From Stenotrophomonas terrae (lineage in GTDB: Bacteria; Pseudomonadota; Gammaproteobacteria; Xanthomonadales; Xanthomonadaceae): a DNA stretch of 57,419 bases. Numbering within the stretch: the stretch's first letter is position 1; each line of letters begins with the position of its first letter. Location: the NCBI RefSeq assembly GCF_001431465.1, contig NZ_LDJJ01000053.1, positions 1 to 57,419 on the forward strand, read 5' to 3'. The position numbers and the translations under genes are program-made. The notes beneath the pieces were generated by a model. It was not told where the DNA came from, ran no database searches, and saw only the letters and a program-made list of their open reading frames with translations. Of this stretch, positions 27,296-36,762 are shown piece after piece.

Positions 27296-28810
27296 TCAAG
27301 CGCGGCGATGCTCAAACGGCGGTGGTGAGGGCGGGCGATGGCTATTGGCTGCCAGTGGCAATGAGAACTCGAACACCGCGCCTTGGCTGCTGTCCAGCAG
27401 CCGGATCTGGCGATGGTGCAGCTGCAGGATGCGGTGCACGATCAACAAGCCGAGGCCGCCGCTATCGGGGCGTTGGCTGCCCAGTGCAGCGGGCGTGTTG
27501 AACAGTCCGTCCCGGCGTTCCAGTGGAATGCCGGGGCCCGGGTCGGCAACGCGAACCACTACTTCATCATCCAGCGCACGCAACGATATGGTGATGCGGC
27601 CGCCTGCCGGGGTGTGGCGGATCGCGTTGTCCAGCAGGTTGGTCAGCACCCGCTCGATCAGCCCAAGGTCGGCCTCCACCGGCGGCAGCCCTGCGGGAAT
27701 TTCCGCATCCAGGCGCTGCTGGCGCGACTGCGCGGCCAGTTCGAATTTCTGCAACACATCCTGCACCAGGTCCGGCAGCGAGAACGTCTGCAGCTCCAGC
27801 ACCACGCCGCCATGTTCAAGCCGCGCCAGCTCGAACAAGGCCTGCGCAAGCCGGCCCACCTTGTGGCTCTGCGACAAGGCGATGGCCAGGTAACGCTGGC
27901 GCTCGTCGGCGCTGAGGCTGGCATCCTTGAGCGCCAGTGTTTCCAGATAGCCGTGCAGCGATGACAGCGGCGTGCGCAGGTCATGCGACAGGTTGGCGAC
28001 CAGCTCGCGCCGCTGCAGGTCCTGCTGGCGCAGCTGCTGCCATTGCTCGCCGATGCGTTGGCCCAGATGGGCGAAGCTGTGTTGCAGGATGCTCAGTTCA
28101 TCGCGTTCGCCGGCCCGCAATGGCGTCGGCGGCAAGGGCAGCTGCGGGTCGCCGCTGTCCACATCGAATGACTGGATGCGGCGGGTCAGCTGGCGCAGTG
28201 GCCGGGTGACCCAGCGGAAGGCGATCAGGCCAGCGAGCAGGCCGAATACCGCCACGATCGCCAATGACCACAGCGTGTTGCGCACGGTGGCATTGGCGGC
28301 GATATCGGCGGCCAGTGCTTCGCGTTGCTCGCCCACCAGCACCACATAGATGTAGCCGACCTGGCGGCCCTGCACCCACAGCGGTGCGGCGTTGAAGACC
28401 TTGCGGCCACTGCTGCTGCGCGGGTCGTCGCCGAAGATCGGCAAGCTGTCGCCGGCCAGCAGCGCGTGCACCGGCGCCAGATCAACCCGATCTCGCTTGA
28501 GATGCCCCTCCGGTGCATCGTGGCCGAGGATGCGGCCGGCATCGTCGAGCAGGTAGACCTCGACGCTGGGGTTGACCGACATCAGCTTGCCGAACAGCGC
28601 GCGTACTTCGCGATCGCGGATGCCACGCGCATCCATCAGTTCACCGCTGCGCGCGATGTGCTCGGCCAGCCCGCGCGACAGGCGCTGCACGGTTTCCTGC
28701 TCATGCATGCGGTTGCTGCGCATCTGCAGCCAGGCCAGCGCGCCACAGCAGATCAGCAGCAACGCGCAGAACACCAGCGACAGACGTTGCGAGAGGGTCA
28801 GCCGGATCAT
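27296..28810 (-). CDS. Sensor histidine kinase
   Basis: This is an inner-membrane sensor of a two-component system, probably controlling the divergent methionine sulfoxide reductase operon. The 504-residue protein has a first membrane span (about residues 10-30), a periplasmic domain of about 145 residues, a second span (about 178-198), and a HAMP segment. The H-box LSHDLRTPLSSL has phospho-acceptor H276, followed by the N-box LTNLLDNAIRHTP, G1 ADPGPGIP and G2 GGLGLLIV. ATG 28810 overlaps the regulator stop by 4 bp. The N-terminal 15 extra codons of the open frame lie inside the regulator gene and were excluded. The signal sensed is unknown. Confidence 0.9.
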   Translation of the reverse strand: MIRLTLSQRLSLVFCALLLICCGALAWLQMRSNRMHEQETVQRLSRGLAEHIARSGELMDARGIRDREVRALFGKLMSVNPSVEVYLLDDAGRILGHDAPEGHLKRDRVDLAPVHALLAGDSLPIFGDDPRSSSGRKVFNAAPLWVQGRQVGYIYVVLVGEQREALAADIAANATVRNTLWSLAIVAVFGLLAGLIAFRWVTRPLRQLTRRIQSFDVDSGDPQLPLPPTPLRAGERDELSILQHSFAHLGQRIGEQWQQLRQQDLQRRELVANLSHDLRTPLSSLHGYLETLALKDASLSADERQRYLAIALSQSHKVGRLAQALFELARLEHGGVVLELQTFSLPDLVQDVLQKFELAAQSRQQRLDAEIPAGLPPVEADLGLIERVLTNLLDNAIRHTPAGGRITISLRALDDEVVVRVADPGPGIPLERRDGLFNTPAALGSQRPDSGGLGLLIVHRILQLHHRQIRLLDSSQGAVFEFSLPLAANSHRPPSPPPFEHRRA

Positions 28811-29526
28811 GCCGGGCTCCCGCCAGCGGCGGCCAGTTTGTAGCCACGTCCCCATACGGTGAGGATGCGCGTCGGCAGTGCCGGGTCATGCTCTATCTTG
28901 TTGCGCAGGCGATTGATGTGGGTGTTGACGGTGTGCTCGTAGCCATCGTGTTGATGGCCCCAGACCTGGTTGAGCAGCTCCATCCGCGAGTAGACCTGGT
29001 CGGGGTGGCGGGCGAAGAAGTACAGCAGGTCGAATTCGCGCGGGGTGAGTTCCAGCGGGCGTGCATCAACCTGCGCGGTGCGTGCGACCGGATCGATGCG
29101 CAGGCCGGCCACGTCGATCGCGCCGGCATCGATGCGCGCGTTCTGCGCCATCGCTTCCACGCGCCGCAGCAAGGCCTTCACCCGCGCCACCAGTTCCAGC
29201 ATCGAGAACGGCTTGGCCAGGTAGTCGTCGGCGCCCAGTTCCAGGCCGAGGATGCGGTGCAGCTCGCTGGCCCGTGCGCTGGTGATGATGATCGGCGTGT
29301 AGCGGGTCATCGCGCGCGCGCGGCGGCAGATTTCCAGGCCATCCACGCCGGGCAGCATCAGGTCCAGTACCAGTGCATCCCACTGTCCGCTTTCGAGCAG
29401 GCGCACGCCCTCATCGCCGCCGGCGGCATGGCTGACCTCGTAGCCCTCGTCGCGCAGATGCATGCGCAGCAGGTTGGCGATATGCACATCGTCTTCGACG
29501 ATCAGGATGCGTTTTGTGCTGCTCAT
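28807..29526 (-). CDS. OmpR-family response regulator
   Basis: This is the DNA-binding partner of the downstream kinase. The 239-residue protein has a receiver domain (acidic pair E11/D12/D13, phospho-acceptor D55 in LVLDLMLPG, K105 in YLAKPF) and a C-terminal winged helix (LTPREFDLLYFFARHPDQVYSR, recognition segment HTVNTHINRLRNKIE). ATG 29526 was chosen because the product then starts MSSTKRILIVEDD. It is first in a two-gene - strand unit and diverges from msrB across a 146-bp gap, so the two units probably share a control region. Confidence 0.93.
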   Translation of the reverse strand: MSSTKRILIVEDDVHIANLLRMHLRDEGYEVSHAAGGDEGVRLLESGQWDALVLDLMLPGVDGLEICRRARAMTRYTPIIITSARASELHRILGLELGADDYLAKPFSMLELVARVKALLRRVEAMAQNARIDAGAIDVAGLRIDPVARTAQVDARPLELTPREFDLLYFFARHPDQVYSRMELLNQVWGHQHDGYEHTVNTHINRLRNKIEHDPALPTRILTVWGRGYKLAAAGGSPA

Positions 29527-29672
29527 CGATGCCTGCGGCCGGCTCGGGTGGATGGCTGGCATTGTCCTTGGAAGGGCGCGCCGATGTGTCACGAAGAATT
29601 TAACTCTGCGTGAGGATTCGTTGACCGGGGCAGGCGCAGCATGGCGACATCGTCCCTGGCTGGAGACCGCTC
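29527..29672. promoter_or_regulatory. Divergent control region between response regulator and msrB
   Basis: This is the 146-bp intergenic region shared by the two-component genes (- strand) and msrB-dipZ-msrA (+ strand). A small AT-richer patch (AAGAATTTAACT, 29593-29604) stands out from the GC-rich surroundings, and TTGACC at 29620-29625 could be a -35. No clear direct repeat typical of OmpR-type regulators was found by eye. Confidence 0.35.
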
Positions 29673-30176
29673 ATGAGCCTCACCCGTCGCAGGTTGCTTG
29701 GTATCGGTAGCATGGCGGCCGCAGCCGGCGTACTGGGGCTGACCGCCTGCAATGGCCCGGCCCCGGCCGCACCAGCGCGTTCGGCCGTGTTCGAAGTGAT
29801 GCGCAGCGACGCGCAGTGGCGCCAGCAGCTCAGCCCCGCGCAGTACGCGGTGCTGCGCCAGCAGGGCACCGAGCGGGCGTTCAGCAGCCCGCTCAATGCG
29901 GAACACCGCCGCGGCACCTTCAACTGTGCCGGCTGTGCGCTGCCGTTGTTTTCCTCGGCGACCAAGTTCGACAGCGGCACCGGTTGGCCCAGCTTCTGGG
30001 CGCCGCTGCACGACGCGGTGGGCGAGGACCGTGACAGCAGCTTCGGCATGCTGCGGGTGGCCGTGCACTGCCGGCGCTGCGGCGGCCATCTGGGTCATGT
30101 ATTCGAAGACGGCCCACGCCCGACCGGCTTGCGTTACTGCATGAACGGCGTTGCCCTGCAGTTTGTCGCGGCCTGA
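29673..30176 (+). CDS. msrB: Exported peptide-methionine (R)-S-oxide reductase MsrB
   Basis: This enzyme reduces the R epimer of methionine sulfoxide in proteins. The 167-residue protein has an N-terminal twin-arginine-like motif (LTRRRLLGIG) and a lipobox LTAC with C26, so it is probably a Tat-exported lipoprotein on the periplasmic side. The zinc-binding pairs C85/C88 and C133/C136 and the catalytic C156 in GLRYCMNG are present. ATG 29673 follows a weak ribosome site. It is the first gene of an operon with dipZ and msrA; reducing power for it is probably supplied by DipZ. Confidence 0.93.
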   Translation: MSLTRRRLLGIGSMAAAAGVLGLTACNGPAPAAPARSAVFEVMRSDAQWRQQLSPAQYAVLRQQGTERAFSSPLNAEHRRGTFNCAGCALPLFSSATKFDSGTGWPSFWAPLHDAVGEDRDSSFGMLRVAVHCRRCGGHLGHVFEDGPRPTGLRYCMNGVALQFVAA

Positions 30177-30209
30177 GCCGCGTTTGATTCTTTCAAGAAG
30201 GATTCCTCC

Positions 30210-31961
30210 ATGTTCCTGTTGGTACTGGCTTACCTCGGCGGCGTACTTACCCTGCTCAGCCCCTGCATCCTGCCGGTGCTGCCGTTCGTGTTCGCGCGTG
30301 CCGACCGGCCGTTCCTGCGCAGCGGCTTGCCCCTGCTGGTTGGCATGGCCTTGATGTTCGCGGTGGTTGCCAGCCTGGCGGCGGTGGGCAGCCAGTGGGT
30401 TGCGCAGGCCAACCAGATCGGGCGCTGGATCGCGCTGGTGGTGATGGCGCTATTCGCGCTTGCGCTGCTGTGGCCGGCGCTGGCCGACCGCCTGCTGGCG
30501 CCGCTGCAGCGCGCGGGTGCGCGGCTGGGTGCCGCGGCCGACGCGGGGCAGGGAGGCGTGCTGAGCTCGCTGCTGATCGGCGTAGCTACCGGCCTGCTGT
30601 GGGCGCCGTGCGCGGGGCCGATTCTGGGCCTGATCCTGACCGGGGCTGCCCTGCAGGGTGCCAATGTGGGTACCACCGGTTTGCTGCTGGCTTACGCGCT
30701 GGGTGCGGCGACCTCGCTGGCGCTGGCGGTGTGGATAGGCGGGCGCGTGTTCACCGCCTTGAAGCAGCGGCTGGGGGTGGGCGAGTGGATCCGGCGCGGG
30801 CTGGGTGTCGCGGCTCTGCTGGCGGTGGTGGCGATTGCGATGGGCTGGGATACCGGCCTGCTGACCCGGCTGTCGACGGTCAGCACGGCAAGGCTGGAGC
30901 AGCGGTTGCTGGACGTGCTGCCCACGCAGCAGCCGGCGGCAGGCGCGGCGATGATGATGTCCGCGGGTGATGCCGCCAACGGGGCGCTGCCGGTGGAAGG
31001 GCAGATGCCCTCGCTGGCCGGTGCCACCGGCTGGCTCAACAGTCCACCGCTGGATGCGCAGCAACTGCGTGGCAAGGTGGTGCTGGTCGATTTCTGGACC
31101 TACTCCTGCATCAACTGCCTGCGTGCCATGCCTTATGTGCGCGACTGGGCCGAGCGCTACAAGGCGCATGGGCTGGTGGTGATAGGCGTGCATGCGCCGG
31201 AGTTCGCCTTCGAGCGCAAGCTGGAAAATGTGCAGCGCGCGGTGGCCGAGCTGAAGGTCGATTACCCGGTGGCCATCGACAATGATTTTGCGATCTGGCG
31301 TGGTTTCAACAACCAGTATTGGCCGGCGCACTATTTCATCGACGCGCAGGGACGCATCCGCGCCCATCACTTCGGCGAAGGCAACTACGCGCAGTCCGAG
31401 CAGATCATCCGCCAGCTGCTGCGCGAGGCCGGCAACAGCCTGCCGGGTGATGCGGCACCTGCGATGCGCATGGAAGGCAGCGGGGTTGAGCGCCAGGCCG
31501 ACATGGGCAGCCTGAAGTCCCCGGAAACCTATATCGGCCACGCCCGCGCCGAGCACTTCGCCTCGCCCGGCGGCCTGCAGCCCGGACGCGTCAGCGAGTA
31601 CAGCTTGCCGGCGCAGTTGCAGCTCAACCAATGGGCGCTGGGTGGGCATTGGACGGTGGGTGCCGAGGATGCGCAGCTGGAGCAGGGCGGTGGCCGCGTT
31701 GCCTTCCGCTTCCATGCCCGTGACCTGCATCTGGTGCTGGCACCGCAGGATCCGGCACGGCCGGTGCGTTTCCGCGTGCGCATCGATGGCCAGGCCCCGC
31801 AGGCCGCAGCCGGCGCCGATGTGTCGGCGCAGGGCGAGGGCGTGGTGGATCAGAACCGCCTGTATCAGTTGATTCGTCAGGACGGCGACGTGCGCGAACG
31901 TACGTTCGAGATCGAGTTCCTCGACCCGGGTGTGCGCGCCTATGCCTTCACGTTTGGTTGA
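30210..31961 (+). CDS. dipZ: Transmembrane thiol-disulfide exchange protein DipZ (CcdA-thioredoxin fusion)
   Basis: This protein carries electrons from cytoplasmic thioredoxin across the membrane. The 583-residue protein has a CcdA-like N-terminus (about residues 1-215) with two key cysteines in paired membrane motifs, C19 (LSPCILPVLP) and C134 (LWAPCAGPILG). It then has a linker, an exported thioredoxin-like domain with the C300-I-N-C303 active site (about 265-410), and a beta-rich C-terminal domain (about 430-583). AAGGAGGA-like AAGAAGGATT precedes ATG 30210. It sits between msrB and msrA, so it is probably their dedicated periplasmic reductant. Homologues occur in actinobacteria and proteobacteria. 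Confidence 0.92.
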   Translation: MFLLVLAYLGGVLTLLSPCILPVLPFVFARADRPFLRSGLPLLVGMALMFAVVASLAAVGSQWVAQANQIGRWIALVVMALFALALLWPALADRLLAPLQRAGARLGAAADAGQGGVLSSLLIGVATGLLWAPCAGPILGLILTGAALQGANVGTTGLLLAYALGAATSLALAVWIGGRVFTALKQRLGVGEWIRRGLGVAALLAVVAIAMGWDTGLLTRLSTVSTARLEQRLLDVLPTQQPAAGAAMMMSAGDAANGALPVEGQMPSLAGATGWLNSPPLDAQQLRGKVVLVDFWTYSCINCLRAMPYVRDWAERYKAHGLVVIGVHAPEFAFERKLENVQRAVAELKVDYPVAIDNDFAIWRGFNNQYWPAHYFIDAQGRIRAHHFGEGNYAQSEQIIRQLLREAGNSLPGDAAPAMRMEGSGVERQADMGSLKSPETYIGHARAEHFASPGGLQPGRVSEYSLPAQLQLNQWALGGHWTVGAEDAQLEQGGGRVAFRFHARDLHLVLAPQDPARPVRFRVRIDGQAPQAAAGADVSAQGEGVVDQNRLYQLIRQDGDVRERTFEIEFLDPGVRAYAFTFG

Positions 31962-31977
31962 ACACGGGAGCGCCGCA

Positions 31978-32712
31978 ATGAAAATCAGCATGGACAAACT
32001 TGTTGCCTTCAGCATCGCCGCGCTGGTTGCGGGGCTGCTGGTGTTCTCGGTGTTCAGCCTGGACCGTTCGGCGCAGGCGGCACCGGTGGTGCAACGCGTG
32101 CCGGCCCCGACCGGCGCGGCCGATCTGCAGCAGGCCGGCGTCAAACAGGCGCGGGTGGTGTTTGCCGGCGGCTGTTTCTGGGGTGTGCAGGGTGTGTTCC
32201 AGCACATCAAGGGCGTGGACAACGCGGTGTCTGGCTACATCGGCGGCAGCACTGCCGATGCCAGCTATGCGCGGGTCAGTGGCGGTGGCACCGGCCATGC
32301 CGAAGCGGTGCAGGTGAGCTACGACCCCGCGCAGGTCAGCTACGGGCAGTTGTTGCAGGTGTTCTTCTCGGTGGTGCATGACCCCACCCAGCTCAACCGG
32401 CAGGGCCCGGACCATGGCAGCCAGTACCGCTCGGCCATCTACGCCGATGACGCCGCACAGCGCGATGCCGCCCGCGCCTATATCGCCCAACTGCAGCGCA
32501 GCGCGGTGTTTGCGGCGCCGCTGGTGACCCAGGTGGACGGCGGCAAGGCCTTCCATGCGGCCGAGGGCTATCACCAGAACTATCTGACACTGAACCCGGA
32601 GTCGGCCTATATCCGGATCAATGACCTGCCCAAGGTGGCTGCCTTGAAGCAGCAGTATCCGGCCTTGTACCGCGAGCAGCCGCGTCTGGTCATGACCTTG
32701 TCGGCGCGCTAG
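31978..32712 (+). CDS. msrA: Exported peptide-methionine (S)-S-oxide reductase MsrA
   Basis: This enzyme reduces the S epimer of methionine sulfoxide. The 244-residue protein starts MKISMDKLVAFSIAALVAGLLVF, an N-terminal membrane span or uncleaved signal that places the enzyme in the periplasm. The catalytic C66 lies in FAGGCFWGVQ, and the family HPTQLNRQGPDHGSQYRS-type segment (DPTQLNRQGPDHGSQYRS) follows. GGGAG lies 7 nt before ATG 31978. It is the last gene of the operon, followed by a strong hairpin that terminates both this and the converging GST gene. Confidence 0.94.
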   Translation: MKISMDKLVAFSIAALVAGLLVFSVFSLDRSAQAAPVVQRVPAPTGAADLQQAGVKQARVVFAGGCFWGVQGVFQHIKGVDNAVSGYIGGSTADASYARVSGGGTGHAEAVQVSYDPAQVSYGQLLQVFFSVVHDPTQLNRQGPDHGSQYRSAIYADDAAQRDAARAYIAQLQRSAVFAAPLVTQVDGGKAFHAAEGYHQNYLTLNPESAYIRINDLPKVAALKQQYPALYREQPRLVMTLSAR

Positions 32713-32733
32713 TTGCGGTGCCACCAGAACGCA

Positions 32734-32770
32734 ACGGGCCGCCGGTCATGCAACCGGCGGCCCGTGTGTT
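32734..32770. terminator. Bidirectional terminator between msrA and gst
   Basis: A 13-bp perfect stem (ACGGGCCGCCGGT 32734-32746, loop CATGCA, matching arm 32753-32765) lies between two converging genes, with TGTGTTG on one side. The T-runs are weak but the stem is very stable. Confidence 0.75.
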
Positions 32771-32787
32771 GAAGCGCGAAACCTGGA

Positions 32788-33405
32788 TCAGCTCAGTCCT
32801 TCGGCCGTCATTGCGGCCTGCACCGCCGGGTCGGCGCGCATGCGCTGCTCGAAGCGGTCCAATGCGTCCATGCCGGCCAGGTCGATCTTCAGGCCGCGCG
32901 CCCAGCGCAGGGTCACGAAGGTATAGGCATCGGCGATGGAGGCGCGCGGCGTGCCGCCCAGCCAGTCAACCTGGGCCAGACGGTCGTTGAGGCGCTGGTA
33001 CAGGACCTTGAGCTTGCTGCGGGCATTGTCCTGGGTACGGGCGATGACGGCCTCGTCTTCCAGGTACTTGGTCGCGCCGAAGATCGGGAAGAAGGTCGGG
33101 TGCAGGTCGGCGTTGACGAAGGACAACCAGCGGTTGACCTCGGCGCGGGTGCGTGGGTCGCTGCCGCCGTCCAGGCCGGCGGCCGGTGCCTTGTCGCAGA
33201 TGTAGTGCAGGATGGCGGCGTTCTGGGTCAGCACCCAGCCATCGTCTTCCAGCACCGGCACGGCGCCGGCCGGGTTCATCTTCAGGTATTCGGGCGACTT
33301 CATCGTGGCGTGATCCACGATCTGCACTTCGAACGGCAGGCCCGACCAGATCAGGGCGATATGGTCGGCCAGCGAACAGGCGCCGGGCTTGCTGTAGAGC
33401 TTCAT
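32788..33405 (-). CDS. Glutathione S-transferase, beta class
   Basis: This protein is probably a bacterial beta-class GST for detoxification or redox protection. The 205-residue product starts MKLYSKPGACSLADHIAL with C10 in the class-typical position, then the thioredoxin-like N-domain (YLKMNPAGAVPVLEDDG) and the all-helical C-domain. The frame is open to 33462, but ATG 33405 is at the family start. It converges with msrA and shares a terminator region with it. Confidence 0.92.
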   Translation of the reverse strand: MKLYSKPGACSLADHIALIWSGLPFEVQIVDHATMKSPEYLKMNPAGAVPVLEDDGWVLTQNAAILHYICDKAPAAGLDGGSDPRTRAEVNRWLSFVNADLHPTFFPIFGATKYLEDEAVIARTQDNARSKLKVLYQRLNDRLAQVDWLGGTPRASIADAYTFVTLRWARGLKIDLAGMDALDRFEQRMRADPAVQAAMTAEGLS

Positions 33406-33519
33406 CAGAGGGCTACCTCGGGGTGTTGAGACCCCGACATTATCGCCACAAGCGTGTTGCACAGTGTGCAGGCAGGTAGCAGACAGCTGGCGTGCCGCTG
33501 CGGCAGGCCTTCAGCCGGC

Positions 33520-33978
33520 TCAGGAAGCGCGTGGCTTCAGTGACTGCACCTTATAGAAGGTATGCCCGCCGATGGTTGCCACCTGGTAGGCATTGCGCCA
33601 GCTCGGGCTGGCGATGGCGTGGGCGGCAAAATGGCTGGCGCCGGGCACGATCTCCTTGCGCTGGCCATTGGGCAGGGCCCAGTTGCGCTCGGCGGCAAAG
33701 GCCACGTCGACGGCTTCGGCCCAGGCATCGTTGTTGCGCAGCTGGGTGCCGGGGGCGACCAGGGTCGGGGCGAACTGCTTGCGGGCGGTGACTACCTGGC
33801 ACATCGAGTCACCCCACAGGCCACTGTCCAGCCGCCGCAGGGCGACTTCGGCCACGGCCTGCTGGCCGCGCAGGGTCTGGTCGCGGGCTTCCAGGTATAC
33901 GGTCGTGCTCAGGCACAACGAATCGGCTGCGGGTTGCGGCAACATCTGCGACAACCAAAGAATCCAAGCCAGTTTCAT
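33520..33978 (-). CDS. Exported cell-wall hydrolase, SleB family
   Basis: This protein is probably a peptidoglycan lytic enzyme. The 152-residue product has an N-terminal hydrophobic signal (MKLAWILWLSQMLPQPAADS) and the Hydrolase_2/SleB-type pattern TTVYLEARDQTLRGQQAVAEVALRR (about residues 25-49), with the catalytic glutamate in YLEAR. The C-terminal half ends in PSWRNAYQVATIGGHTFYK, typical of the family. AGGAGA lies just upstream of ATG 33978; the longer open frame to 34131 has no support. It is short compared with Gram-positive SleB, but normal for proteobacterial relatives. Confidence 0.82.
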   Translation of the reverse strand: MKLAWILWLSQMLPQPAADSLCLSTTVYLEARDQTLRGQQAVAEVALRRLDSGLWGDSMCQVVTARKQFAPTLVAPGTQLRNNDAWAEAVDVAFAAERNWALPNGQRKEIVPGASHFAAHAIASPSWRNAYQVATIGGHTFYKVQSLKPRAS

Positions 33979-34434
33979 AAATCTCCTTGCTCCGTGTGGG
34001 CCGCAGCCGACCTGCCTCCCTCGAGGGAGCCGGACAACACTGCGACTTGGCGTTATGGGGAGGCGGCCGTGGCATCGGGGCCGCCCCGTGGGCAGCCCCA
34101 ATAGATTGTGGGAGGGCTGCGCCTTGCTCACCAGAACTGGTGGGTGAGCGGAAGTTGGCGCAAGTTAGGGGGCGAACACCAAACTCATCCTGAACGACCA
34201 TTGTTGACATTCAGGTTTGTTGCCAGGGTCGGTTTTTGCCCGGGTACGCGCATTCAGGATTTTGCGGGCACACCGCTGGGGTGATTCGAGGCCGCGCTGA
34301 TCAAGACTTTAGCGTTGAAATATTGCGAGATTCATCACGCTTTTTTTCGAGTTGCAGCCAGTGCGAGCGCATTGCCGCCGGCCGCATCGCTGGTCACTCT
34401 TCGGTCGAGATGCCGGCAACTTTTTGCCGACCAC
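33979..34434. other. Intergenic stretch with no recognised gene
   Basis: The 591-bp gap between the SleB-like gene and fadH holds no supported gene on either strand. 34300-34350 is AT-richer than its surroundings (AGCGTTGAAATATTGCGAGA), with a T7 run at about 34342. A weak CCTGAA/TTCAGG hairpin is near 34190-34216. The remainder of the gap is taken by the inverted repeat 34435-34541. Confidence 0.55.
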
Positions 34435-34541
34435 CCGTAGCCCGGGTAAGCGCAGCGCACCCGGGATGATCGGCCGACCTGGTTAGCGGAAAGACCACGA
34501 CGCAATGCGTCCCGGGTGCGTTGCGCTTACCCGGGCTACGG
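34435..34541. repeat. 32-bp near-perfect inverted repeat with GTAGCCCGGG ends
   Basis: Arms 34435-34466 and 34510-34541 match at 31 of 32 positions (CCGTAGCCCGGG...CACCCGGGA), separated by 43 bp. Each arm also has internal CCCGGG symmetry. The type resembles dispersed intergenic repeats of Pseudomonas and xanthomonads. It lies downstream of fadH, so it could end that transcript. Confidence 0.9.
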
Positions 34542-34569
34542 TGCTGGTTTCCAGCTTCTGCTGCCTTGT

Positions 34570-36654
<2,085 letters not shown>

Positions 36655-36762
36655 TCAATCCTTGCACTTGCCGCCATGGCATGGCCGTGCAGCAATTGGA
36701 TTACAGCGTCATTACAATGCGCCTCCGCCGCCCGGCAACGGATTGTCTGTAGTGGGATATCC

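Noticed and set aside
30395..30970. 191-codon frame inside dipZ in another phase
   Set aside because: Low-complexity A/G/R composition, overlaps the clearly coding dipZ frame.
34236..34469. 77-codon frame between the SleB-like gene and fadH
   Set aside because: Runs into an inverted repeat and has no ribosome site or recognisable sequence.
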